Shown here: in pieces, positions 1 to 7,846 of the stretch | Position numbering within the stretch: position 1 is the stretch's first letter | How the letters are laid out: every line of letters begins with the position of its first letter | Source of the DNA: JBEKYH01 sp049511115 | GTDB taxonomy: Bacteria > Planctomycetota > Phycisphaerae > Tepidisphaerales > Tepidisphaeraceae | Assembly: GCA_049511115.1 (NCBI GenBank) | Contig: JBEKYH010000125.1 | Coordinates: 1 to 12,494, forward strand | Length of the DNA: 12,494 nucleotides | Direction of reading: 5' to 3' | The notes under the pieces: model-generated | Database searches by the model: none | Told to the model about the DNA's origin: nothing | The model's input: the letters and a program-made list of their open reading frames with translations, nothing else | Made by a program: the position numbers and the translations under genes

Positions 1-317
1 TCATCGGAAAAAACCGTCGTCAAATTGCGCCGGCGGCACAGCCACGACGCCCAACGCGCGCCGGCTGTTCGCGCTTCCGGCGGGGGGGTGTAAATGACTC
101 TCGCCTTGCTTGCCAGGGCGGCGGCGATGAAGCCGTTCGGCGAAAACGAGTGGACAATATCGGCCGGACCGCGGCCCCACAGCCAACTGACGTGCAGCTT
201 GGAACCGCTGCTGAGGGTGAGCGTCGTCGATTCCTTAAACGCGCCTCCCAGAGCGCAAACCAGCGATCGCGTCTGAAAATCCGCCGTTTGATCGAGGAGA
301 TAGGCAAGCCGCTTCAT
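1..317 (-). CDS. Probable glycosyltransferase (GT4-like), N-terminal fragment cut by window edge
   Basis: The frame is open from ATG at 317 to the window edge, giving 105 residues with no stop. It begins MKRLAYLLDQTADFQTRSLV, a short beta strand followed by a polar segment and helix. Later come DIVHSFSPNGF (residues 53-63), an Ala-rich helix, VIYTPPPE (74-81) and a WASWLCRRRNLTTVFSD segment. The order strand, 'D-I-V-H', helix, strand, then an Arg-rich helix resembles the N-terminal Rossmann half of family 4 glycosyltransferases, which use nucleotide sugars in the cytoplasm. The catalytic C-terminal half is outside the window, so substrate and exact family are unknown. It starts 25 nt after the stop of the upstream fusion gene and is probably the next operon member. 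No clear Shine-Dalgarno is visible. Two other minus-strand frames in this stretch are Arg/Pro-rich and look like shadows. Confidence 0.6.
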   Translation of the reverse strand, partial: MKRLAYLLDQTADFQTRSLVCALGGAFKESTTLTLSSGSKLHVSWLWGRGPADIVHSFSPNGFIAAALASKARVIYTPPPEARTAGARWASWLCRRRNLTTVFSD

Positions 318-342
318 TCGCGGCCGAAGGTTAGCCCAAGCG

Positions 343-2301
343 TCAGGCGCTCGCCAGAGGCAGGAAGAGGGTGAACGTGGTTCCGCGGCCGACCTGGCTC
401 TCCACTTCGATGCGGCCGCCGTGGTGCTCGACGATTTCCTTGCATATCGCCAGCCCCAAGCCCGTGCCTTTGGTTTCGCCGGGCCGGGCCGTTCCCTTGG
501 TGGTGAAGAAGGGCTGGAAAATCTTCGAGATCACCTTTTCCGGAATGCCGCAGCCGGTATCGATGATCTGCAATTTGGCCTGATTGGTTTCCTCACATCG
601 CGCCGCCTTGACCGTCAGCGATCCGCCGCGACCCAGCATCGCCTGGCGTGCGTTAATGAGCAGATTCAAGAGGACTTGCTCAAGCTGCACTGAATCAGCC
701 AGGAGTTTCAAGTCCGGCTCGATCTGGACGCGCAGTGCGATGCCATCCTTTTGCGGATCGCGCGCCAGCACGGTCAGCACTTCATCAATAAGATTCTGCG
801 CGCTAATCGGACCGAAACTCGATTGCCCGCGCGCCAGGGCCAGCATGGAAACACAAATCTTCCCCGCCTTGTCCGCCGACTGGAAAGATTTGCTCAACGC
901 TTTTCGGACCAGGTCCATGTCCGGCTTGTCGCTCTGAGCGCTGGTCAGGGCATATTGGCAATAACTAACGATGGGCGTCAACAGGTTATTGAACTCATGC
1001 GCGATAACCGCGGCGATGGTGCCGATGGTCGCCAGGCGCTGGGTTTCCGTAAGCTGATGATGCAAGCCGTCAAGCTGCGTCTGCGCCTCGGCAAGTTGCG
1101 CCGCCAGCGACGATTCGAGATCTACCGTAGAAGTGAAAGACTCGGTCACTGCCCCAGTCATCGGACGTGGTAAGGGGTCGGGATGAGCCGTTACATTTAT
1201 CGGCGGCGCGAAGAAAAACGAATTGAACCGCAGAGGCGCAGAGGACGCGGAGAGTTCCGGATAAATCGGCAGGGCCAGCACTTCGCCGCAGGCGCGCTCG
1301 CTTTCGGGCAAATCTCCCAATTTACCGCCGAGATAACCGAAGCACTCCTGAAGGTGCAGCGGGATCGGATAATAGATCGCCGATCCGATTCCCTTGTCGG
1401 CCAGAACCTGCTTGACCCGGTCGCGGTCGGGAACGCGCACGACGTATTGGTTGTAAATACTCCAATTGCCATCCTGGATGAATGGCCGCGTGATCTTCGC
1501 CGAAGCGGCCAGCAGGCTGTCGTAGAGCGCCGCGTTGGCCCGGCGCGCGGCGTGCCAGCCTTCCAGGTATTTGAGTTTCACGCTCAGCACCGCCGCCTGC
1601 AGGGCGGAGAGGCGGAACATCCCGCCGATGAGCTTGTGATGGTAGGTATGGGCCGATCCATGCACGCGCAGCAGCCTGCACGTCTCGGCCAGGTTTTCAT
1701 CGCTGGTGCAGATCGCCCCGGCGTCGCCAAACGCGCCGAGGTTTTTGGTCGGATAAAACGATAAACATCCGGCGGTTCCGATGGAGCACGCCGCCTTCCC
1801 GTTTCGCTTGGCCCCAATCGCCTGCGCCGCGTCTTCCAGCACGGGAATCCCGCGCTCGGCCCCGATCGCATTGATCGGTTCCATCTCCGCGACCTGCCCA
1901 AACAGATGCACCGGCAAAATCGCCTTGGTATTGGCGGTCAACTTGGCCTTCACCGAATCGGCCGCCAGGTTATAGGTTCTCGGATCGATGTCCGCGAAGA
2001 TCGGCTTGGCCCCCAGCCGCGCCACGCTGCCGGCGGTGGCGAAAAACGTGAACGCCGGCACGATGACCTCGTCGCCGCTTTTGATCCCCAGCGCCATCAG
2101 CGCGCACAGCAAAGCGTCCGTGCCGCTCGATACGCCGACGGCGTACTTCGTGCCGCAGTAATCGGCCAGCGACTTCTCAAATTTTTCCACATGCGGGCCG
2201 AGGATCAAAGCCTGCTGTTCGCAGACCTCGTCGATGGCGCGGCGAATTTCATTGCGGAGGGGAAGGTACTGCGCTTGCAGGTCAAGTAATTTCACTTTCA
2301 T
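343..2301 (-). CDS. DegT/DnrJ/EryC1/StrS aminotransferase fused in frame to a histidine kinase
   Basis: The 652-residue frame holds two unrelated enzymes. Residues 1-350 are a PLP-dependent sugar aminotransferase of the DegT/DnrJ/EryC1/StrS family. It shows the SSGTDAL PLP-phosphate loop (58-64), EDAAQ (156-160) and SFYPTKN with Schiff-base Lys186. The family typically makes amino sugars from keto-sugar nucleotides using glutamate. Its end is truncated: after LPIYPEL (344-350) the usual last helix is replaced by repeat-derived sequence (351-380). Residues 381-652 are a soluble histidine kinase: a short coiled coil (395-425), H-box AHEFNN with His435, N-box with Asn546 and Asn550, G1 DTGCG (581-585), F-box FQPFFTTK and G2 KGTGLGLA. 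It resembles the NtrB type and has no sensor or membrane segment. ATG at 2301 is chosen for its ATGA overlap with the upstream gene and AGGAG at 2317-2313. The kinase could also start separately at ATG 1161, but no good Shine-Dalgarno precedes it. Confidence 0.85.
   Translation of the reverse strand: MKVKLLDLQAQYLPLRNEIRRAIDEVCEQQALILGPHVEKFEKSLADYCGTKYAVGVSSGTDALLCALMALGIKSGDEVIVPAFTFFATAGSVARLGAKPIFADIDPRTYNLAADSVKAKLTANTKAILPVHLFGQVAEMEPINAIGAERGIPVLEDAAQAIGAKRNGKAACSIGTAGCLSFYPTKNLGAFGDAGAICTSDENLAETCRLLRVHGSAHTYHHKLIGGMFRLSALQAAVLSVKLKYLEGWHAARRANAALYDSLLAASAKITRPFIQDGNWSIYNQYVVRVPDRDRVKQVLADKGIGSAIYYPIPLHLQECFGYLGGKLGDLPESERACGEVLALPIYPELSASSAPLRFNSFFFAPPINVTAHPDPLPRPMTGAVTESFTSTVDLESSLAAQLAEAQTQLDGLHHQLTETQRLATIGTIAAVIAHEFNNLLTPIVSYCQYALTSAQSDKPDMDLVRKALSKSFQSADKAGKICVSMLALARGQSSFGPISAQNLIDEVLTVLARDPQKDGIALRVQIEPDLKLLADSVQLEQVLLNLLINARQAMLGRGGSLTVKAARCEETNQAKLQIIDTGCGIPEKVISKIFQPFFTTKGTARPGETKGTGLGLAICKEIVEHHGGRIEVESQVGRGTTFTLFLPLASA
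1165..1190. repeat. Possible degraded copy of a REP-like intergenic repeat
   Basis: On the minus strand this reads CTCATCCCGACCCCTTACC, close to the CTCACCCCAACCCCCTCTCC core of the hairpin repeat at 11112-11158. It lies just upstream of the potential independent kinase start at 1161 and codes for the Pro-rich linker TAHPDPLPRP of the fusion protein. The similarity is short, so the link to the intact element is tentative. It supports the view that the linker was once intergenic DNA. Confidence 0.3.
1221..1254. repeat. Dispersed intergenic repeat of the GCAGAGGCGCAGAGG type, inside the fusion gene
   Basis: The plus strand contains CCGCAGAGGCGCAGAGGACG, matching from memory a widespread bacterial intergenic repeat (loosely 'aaccgcagaggcgcagagga...'). 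On the coding strand it is translated as SASSAPLRFN (residues 351-360), which replaces the expected C-terminal helix of the aminotransferase. Such sequence normally lies between genes, so its presence in a frame is unusual. A search for further genomic copies would settle the identification. Confidence 0.6.
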
Positions 2302-5069
2302 GGCGGGACAATCTCCTGTGCGTCCGGCCGCCGGCCGGGCGACAATGCCACGTATAAGAAGATCGCGCCGATAGTCAACATGATCCACCCGTTGTCCGGC
2401 TGAAACCGCGTGACAAAGTCATGGATTCGCTGCGAACGGCCGGTGTCAAAGCCCAGCAGCATCGTGCTGATCCCGCCCGCGGCGATGAGGGCGACGACAA
2501 TGTGCAGGATCGTCAACCCCGGCGACACCGCAATCACCAGGCACGAAGCCGCCGCCGCCCACATCTCATACCGCACTCCCATCTGGCACAGCACGTTGGG
2601 CATCAGCGTCCAGATCGCCGCGAACGCGACGAGAATGCGCGGGTGATTTCGCCGCCCCTGAACGGCCGCCCCGATGGCGCACGCGGCCATCAGAATCGCG
2701 AAGACCACAATCAGGAACGTTCGCACGTCGAGTTCCACTTCCGTGCCATCCAGCCCCCAGTCGTGAATCCAGCCCGTATAGGTATTGCCAGTGCCGCGCC
2801 GCGGAAGATGCAGGGCGTCTGCGATGTCCGGCGGATGCACAATCATCGCCGTGTCGTACACGTCCCATCCAAATCGCGTCTGCAAAATGTACGGCAGATT
2901 GCCGACGGGACCGACGCTCATCATGGTGTGCTTGCGGGCCCCGTATTCAAACCCCACCGTCTTCCACGACCAATCCCCGTGATACAGATACGCGCTCATC
3001 CACAGCGACGCCGCGAGGATCGTCGCCAGCCAAACTCCCAACCCGCGCCGAGGCAAAAGCCAGGGGACAATCAAAATCGCCAGCAGCAACAGCGGCCCGG
3101 CAAGGCGCGGCAATTCGCCATCCGCGGGCCAGCGCCGCAGCACCAGCAGCGTCGCGAATATTGTGCCCATCAATAGCGACAGGGAGAAAATGGTAAGTTC
3201 GCTGATGGACGTTGCCGATGCCTGCCACTGCTCGGTCGATATCCCGCGCCACATGGCGCGCATTTCCAGCCAGAACGCACCAATCTGCCGCCGCAGCGCC
3301 GGCCGATAGAGACTGAGCGCGCATCCGATGATCGCAGCCACTGCCACCGCGCCGATCCATCGCGTCGGCCCGGCCGTCCAGACCGGCGGCGTGTCTCCCA
3401 AGACCAGCCACGGGCTAAGCACCAGCCCCGCCGCCAGCACGCATCCGACGATCAGCCGCACCAGCGAACCCCATCTTCCGGCGAACAGCGGCCAGAGCGC
3501 CAGCACCGGCGCCGCCACCAGTATTTGCCCCTTGAACATCACCCCAACGCCCATCACCAGCCCGGCCGCAAACCACCAGTCCAGCGTCGCCAGCAGCGCC
3601 GTCAGCATGAACGGCGGCAATACCCACACGTCCCATTGCGGCCAGACATGCGCATCCATCAGCACCGAGGGATCAAACCACATGAATAGAGCCGCGACCA
3701 TTCCCGCCGCCCAACCCCGATGCACCGGCGGCAGCGCGCACAGCGCTCCGCACATGACCGCGAATAAAAACGCGATCTGGGCCCATAGCGTCCACGCGGG
3801 CCAGACTTCCCCCTGCGGGTCCCGCGGCGGCATCGGCGCTATCGTATCGCTGGTGTTAAATGACGCATCAACCGTGCGCGTCACGCCCCAGCCGCTTTCG
3901 GCGCAGGCGCGGTAATGGATGGTTGTGTGCGGCGCAAGATTGCGGATCGTCTGGCTCACATCATCATTGCCGCAATCGGCAGGGGTGGTGTGGTTTCCGT
4001 AGGCAGCGGTCGGTCCCCAGTCGAGGTGCCAGCGCGCATCGGCTCCCTGGTCGCGCACCGTTGCGGAGATGGTGGCCGATATGGTTCCATTGGCCGCCTG
4101 GGAAAGAATCGGCCGATCGGCAAAGGCAATCGAAGGCCCGATTCGCGCCGGCGAGGGCGTCTCGGCGATTCTCACGGCATAGAAAAACACCGATGCCGTC
4201 AAGGGAAAAACCAGCAGCCCCCTGATCGACCGCAGCGGCGTCGGCGCCCACGGAACCAGCCGCCTTTGGGGCAGCAGCCAGCTTTGCCAACCGGTTCGCG
4301 CTCCCGGCAGCGCCGGCCGTCCCCCGCGATTCACCCATATCCACACCAGGAAGAACGCGCACAGCGCCGCCCCCGCGACGGCGTACGAATTGCCCAGCAG
4401 GATCGGCGCCGCCACATCCTCGTCGGCCAATGCCGCTCGGTTGCCCGTCGCGTCGTAGGTCAGAATCCAATGCCCCGGCCAGCCCTTGTAGCCGGGAATC
4501 GACCGCTCCGTGTACCAGGCCCACATCGTCATGGACCACAGCCGCAGCGGCGGATAATCCAGGTCGTAATTCCCGTCCGGCGGCACGCCGACGACGAGGT
4601 CCTGGTAAACCTGATCTTCGCCACGATAGGCCTCCCAGAAGGTCAGCGGCCGCTCGTTGGGTTTGGACGGGTCCGGCGCGGCGCGGGCGATGGACCTCGT
4701 TGACGCGCCTGCCACGACACGCGATGGGCTTGGTTGCGTGGCCGCCTTGGTTGTGGCCGGGCGCGTGCTCGACCTCGCGTGCTCGACTGGCTTGGGCGGC
4801 GGCAAATTCGCGAGCCGTTCCGCGGTGCTGAGCACCAGCATCCCCCAGCGCATTCCGCTGGCCACGTTGTCATTGAGCCGGATGCTGCGCGTGTTCTCCC
4901 AGACATCCTCGCGCAGGCTCAGCCCCGCGCGCAGCGCCCAGACGCCCATGGCGATCAAATAGCTTGCAATCAATAACCAGACAATCAGGCGAACCCAGAG
5001 TGGATCGGCTCGACTTCGCCGGCGAATTTCCCGCGCCGCCGCGGCGGGCAAGGGCGCAACATCATTCAT
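2298..5069 (-). CDS. GT-C-type membrane glycosyltransferase with inserted FN3-like domain, paralogue 3
   Basis: This 923-residue polytopic membrane protein is probably a GT-C glycosyltransferase, a class that usually moves sugar from polyprenyl-phosphate donors on the outer face of the membrane. Visible features in order: TM1 (about 26-46); a long outer loop with R..DVWENTRSIR (candidate catalytic Asp55), a Thr/Ser/Pro-rich stretch (98-128) and DYPPLRL (171-177); TM2 (228-247); TM3 (283-301); an FN3-like domain (about 313-407) ending in the typical L.P.T.IHYRA and F.TS; then about a dozen more segments with DAHVWPQWD (472-480), FKGQ (512-515), an outer loop YHGDWSWKTVGFEYG and CQMGVRYEMW (828-837). 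These match YPPL, WGQ.D, FKPQ and MHERY of related bacterial families. It is the most divergent of the three: it lacks the YHPG segment before TM2 and has two Cys (366, 389) in the FN3-like domain. ATGA overlaps couple it to both neighbours. Confidence 0.8.
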   Translation of the reverse strand: MNDVAPLPAAAAREIRRRSRADPLWVRLIVWLLIASYLIAMGVWALRAGLSLREDVWENTRSIRLNDNVASGMRWGMLVLSTAERLANLPPPKPVEHARSSTRPATTKAATQPSPSRVVAGASTRSIARAAPDPSKPNERPLTFWEAYRGEDQVYQDLVVGVPPDGNYDLDYPPLRLWSMTMWAWYTERSIPGYKGWPGHWILTYDATGNRAALADEDVAAPILLGNSYAVAGAALCAFFLVWIWVNRGGRPALPGARTGWQSWLLPQRRLVPWAPTPLRSIRGLLVFPLTASVFFYAVRIAETPSPARIGPSIAFADRPILSQAANGTISATISATVRDQGADARWHLDWGPTAAYGNHTTPADCGNDDVSQTIRNLAPHTTIHYRACAESGWGVTRTVDASFNTSDTIAPMPPRDPQGEVWPAWTLWAQIAFLFAVMCGALCALPPVHRGWAAGMVAALFMWFDPSVLMDAHVWPQWDVWVLPPFMLTALLATLDWWFAAGLVMGVGVMFKGQILVAAPVLALWPLFAGRWGSLVRLIVGCVLAAGLVLSPWLVLGDTPPVWTAGPTRWIGAVAVAAIIGCALSLYRPALRRQIGAFWLEMRAMWRGISTEQWQASATSISELTIFSLSLLMGTIFATLLVLRRWPADGELPRLAGPLLLLAILIVPWLLPRRGLGVWLATILAASLWMSAYLYHGDWSWKTVGFEYGARKHTMMSVGPVGNLPYILQTRFGWDVYDTAMIVHPPDIADALHLPRRGTGNTYTGWIHDWGLDGTEVELDVRTFLIVVFAILMAACAIGAAVQGRRNHPRILVAFAAIWTLMPNVLCQMGVRYEMWAAAASCLVIAVSPGLTILHIVVALIAAGGISTMLLGFDTGRSQRIHDFVTRFQPDNGWIMLTIGAIFLYVALSPGRRPDAQEIVPP
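2313..2317 (-). promoter_or_regulatory. Ribosome binding site for the aminotransferase-kinase gene
   Basis: AGGAG lies 11 nt before ATG 2301, inside the last codons of the upstream membrane protein. With the ATGA overlap at 2301-2298 it selects this start over an in-frame ATG 29 codons upstream. Confidence 0.65.
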
Positions 5070-7846
5070 GGAAGCTGCAACTCCTCCCGCGGCGGGCGGC
5101 GCGCCGGGGCGATTGCCACATAGAGGAAAACCGCTCCGATCATCAGCATGATCCACCCGTCATCGGGGTGAAACCGCGCCATCAGGTCGTGCAATCGCGG
5201 CGAGCGCGCTTCGTCAAAGCTCAGGAGTTGCGCCGCCACCATCCCCGTCGCCAGGATCGACAACACCACGTGCAGCAGCACCAATCCCGGCGAAACCGCA
5301 ATCAGCAGCGCCGAAATCGCCGCTCCCCATATCTGATATCGCGCCGCCATCTGGCAAAGAATATTGGGCATCAAGACGAACACGGCCGCAAACGCCGAGA
5401 GCACGCGCGGATCATTTCGCCGCGCCTGAATAGCCGCCCCGATTCCCGCCAGAATCGTCACGACGACAAACACCATCATGAGGAATGAGCGGATATCCAG
5501 TTGCACGGGGCTTCCATCCAATCCCCAATCATGCACCCAGCCGGTGAATTGGCCATTAGGCCCGCGCGTGGCCAGGCGCAGCGTGTCGGCGATATCCGGC
5601 GGATGGAAGGTCCAGGCGAGGTCTGAAATATCCCACCCAAACCGCGATTCCATGATCTGCGGCAGATTTCCCATGCCGCCTTGTCCCAGGGCCATCTGAT
5701 AGTGTTTGCGCGCGCCGTATTCAAAGCCAACGGTCTTCCACGTCCAATCGCCGTGATACAGATAGGCGCTCATCCAGATCGACGCCGCCAGAATCGCCGC
5801 CATCCAAACGCCCAGCGACCGCCGCGGCAAAAACCAGGGCGGCAGGAGTATACCAAGCAAAAGAAATAGCCCCGCGATGCGCGGCAAGTCCCCGTCGGAT
5901 GGCCAGCGCCGCAGAACCAGCAGTGTGATGAAGATAATCCCCAGCAGCAGGGACGCGCAGAAAACGCCCAGCCCGAGCACGTTGGTTTGCGCCTTGCGCC
6001 GCTGCCCGCTCGCGTCATCCTCCGGGACGCGACCGTTCCACTCGTCTTTCAATTCCTGCCAGATCAGCCGGCCATGTTCGAGCACCGCCCCGCGATAAAA
6101 CGAAAGCGCCGCCGCGATCACGCCCGCCGCCATCAAGCCCTGTATCCAGCGCAGCGGCCCGACTCTCCAATCGCCTGGGCCATTATCGAGCACCAGCCAC
6201 GGGAACAGCACCAGCCCGGCCGACAGCACAAACCCCGTTACCATCCGCCCGATGGCGCCCCATCGCCCGCCCAGCAACGGCCAGAAAAAGAGCAGCGGCG
6301 CGACGACCATCGTCTGCCCCTTGAACATCACGCCGACGCCCAGGACAACGCCCGCCATGAACCACCAGTCCAGCGAGGCCAGCAGCGCCGCGAGCAAAAA
6401 CGGCGGCAACACCCAGGCGTCCCACTGCGGCCAGACGTGCGTGTCAATCAGCAACGCCGGATCAAACCAGATCAACAGTCCCGCCACCAATCCGCACGCC
6501 CACCCCCGGTGCGCCGGCGGCAAATAGCGGATCGACGCCAGCATCATCAGGAAAATCACGCCGATCCGAAGCCACTGCGTCCAATCGAGCCACGCCGCGC
6601 CGTAATCCAGCCGCGAGGGCATGGGGGCCAAGCCGTTCGATGTGTTGAACGTCTCATCCGCCGTGTTGGTGACCCCGCGATCATTGCGGGCGCTGGCGCG
6701 ATAATGGATCGTCGTCGCCGGCGGCAGGTCACGCAGCGTCGCCGCCACGTCTTCGTCGCCCGCCCCCTGCGGTGTGGTCTGGTTGCCGTACATCGGCGTG
6801 GTTCCCCAATCGACATGCCACTGCGCGTCGCTCCCCTGGCCGTCAATCGTCGCCGTGATGATCGCGGAGATTTTCCCGTCGGCGGATTTGCTCAACAGCG
6901 GCCGCCCCGCGAATGCCACCGCGGGCGGCGGCGATGAAACCGGAATCTCCGCGATCACCACGCCGTAAAAGAAAGCCCAGCAGGTGATGGCGAAAACGAT
7001 CAGCCCGCCGATAAATCCGCGCGTCTGACGTATCGGCGTCTGCTTCCACGGCACCAGTCGCCGCCGGGGATAAATCCACGAACGCCATCCCGTCCAGCGC
7101 CCCGCCATGTTCGGCCGCCCGCCGCGCCACGCCCAGACCCACACCAGGAAAAAAGAAAACACCGCCGATGCGAGAATGCAATAGGTGTTCACCAGCAGCA
7201 CCGGCCCGGCAATGTCTTCGTCAACCAGCGCCCCGCGATCTCCCGTCGCGCTGTAATGCGGCTGATCTCCCGGATGGTACGGTCCCGGCCAGCCGCCGAA
7301 ATTGGGAACCTGATTCTGCACATGCCACGTCCACAGCGTCATCGTCAGCAAGCGCATCGGCGGATAATCCAGCCCGTAATCTCCATCGGGCGACTCGCCC
7401 ACCACGAAATTCTGGTAGACCTGATCCACACCCTGATAAACCTCGCCGAACGTCAGCGGCCGCTGATTTTTATCGTTCGGATTGGGCGCGGAGCGCGCGA
7501 TAATCGTCGGCGGATGCGGCGGCGCTTTGGGATTGGCCGGGTCGCGCACCGGGGTCGAATTCAGCAGCCGCTCCTCGGTGCGAAGAACCAGCGATCCCCA
7601 GTTGATGCCGTTGGAAATATCCCCGTGAAAGCGGATCGTGCGCGAATTCTGCCAGATATCCGTGCGTAAACTCATTCCCTTCCAATAGGCCCAGTTGCCA
7701 ACGGTCAGGATGTAGATCGCTATCGCCGTCCACAGCAGGGCCCGCATCCAGAGCGAATCCCGCGCCGGAGATTGGGCCTGTCGCATGGGCGCCGCCGCCA
7801 GGATAGCGCCCGACGAAGCGTTTTGCTCTAGTGTCTGGGTGCTCAT
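5066..7846 (-). CDS. GT-C-type membrane glycosyltransferase with inserted FN3-like domain, paralogue 2
   Basis: A 926-residue paralogue of its two neighbours with the same architecture: a short cytoplasmic N-terminus, TM1 (about 35-55), an outer loop with R.DIWQNSRTIR (candidate Asp63) and DYPPMRL (160-166), TM2 and TM3, an FN3-like domain (about 308-403), then the multi-helix body. IDTHVWPQWD (467-476), FKGQ (508-511) and CQMAARYQIW (831-840) are the GT-C-like signature positions. It is visibly closer to paralogue 1 than to paralogue 3, sharing HGDISNGI, GQGSDAQWH, RGPNGQFTGWVHDWGLDG and the PNF.GWPG.YHPG loop. A charged cytoplasmic insert (about 590-620, ELKDEWNGRVPEDDASGQRR) differs most among copies. 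Expected role is transfer of a sugar to a surface glycan or exported protein; donor and acceptor cannot be read from sequence. The start at 7846 is set by the ATGA overlap and Shine-Dalgarno sequence. Confidence 0.8.
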   Translation of the reverse strand: MSTQTLEQNASSGAILAAAPMRQAQSPARDSLWMRALLWTAIAIYILTVGNWAYWKGMSLRTDIWQNSRTIRFHGDISNGINWGSLVLRTEERLLNSTPVRDPANPKAPPHPPTIIARSAPNPNDKNQRPLTFGEVYQGVDQVYQNFVVGESPDGDYGLDYPPMRLLTMTLWTWHVQNQVPNFGGWPGPYHPGDQPHYSATGDRGALVDEDIAGPVLLVNTYCILASAVFSFFLVWVWAWRGGRPNMAGRWTGWRSWIYPRRRLVPWKQTPIRQTRGFIGGLIVFAITCWAFFYGVVIAEIPVSSPPPAVAFAGRPLLSKSADGKISAIITATIDGQGSDAQWHVDWGTTPMYGNQTTPQGAGDEDVAATLRDLPPATTIHYRASARNDRGVTNTADETFNTSNGLAPMPSRLDYGAAWLDWTQWLRIGVIFLMMLASIRYLPPAHRGWACGLVAGLLIWFDPALLIDTHVWPQWDAWVLPPFLLAALLASLDWWFMAGVVLGVGVMFKGQTMVVAPLLFFWPLLGGRWGAIGRMVTGFVLSAGLVLFPWLVLDNGPGDWRVGPLRWIQGLMAAGVIAAALSFYRGAVLEHGRLIWQELKDEWNGRVPEDDASGQRRKAQTNVLGLGVFCASLLLGIIFITLLVLRRWPSDGDLPRIAGLFLLLGILLPPWFLPRRSLGVWMAAILAASIWMSAYLYHGDWTWKTVGFEYGARKHYQMALGQGGMGNLPQIMESRFGWDISDLAWTFHPPDIADTLRLATRGPNGQFTGWVHDWGLDGSPVQLDIRSFLMMVFVVVTILAGIGAAIQARRNDPRVLSAFAAVFVLMPNILCQMAARYQIWGAAISALLIAVSPGLVLLHVVLSILATGMVAAQLLSFDEARSPRLHDLMARFHPDDGWIMLMIGAVFLYVAIAPARRPPREELQLP
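5081..5087 (-). promoter_or_regulatory. Ribosome binding site for paralogue 3
   Basis: GGAGGAG lies 11 nt before ATG 5069, within the final Glu-Glu-Leu codons of paralogue 2. It supports the ATG that overlaps the upstream stop as ATGA (5069-5066). Confidence 0.7.

Noticed and set aside
2302..2388. Upstream ATG adding 29 residues (MDHVDYR...) to the aminotransferase
   Set aside because: The same 29-codon extension starting Met-Asp-His appears before all three coupled genes, because the conserved GWIM codons of the upstream paralogue read as ATG-GAT-CAT in another frame. The ATGA starts with Shine-Dalgarno sites are better.
5987..6937. Plus-strand open frame of 316 codons opposite paralogue 2
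   Set aside because: It has the same Arg/Pro/Gln-rich antisense composition and no recognisable domain.
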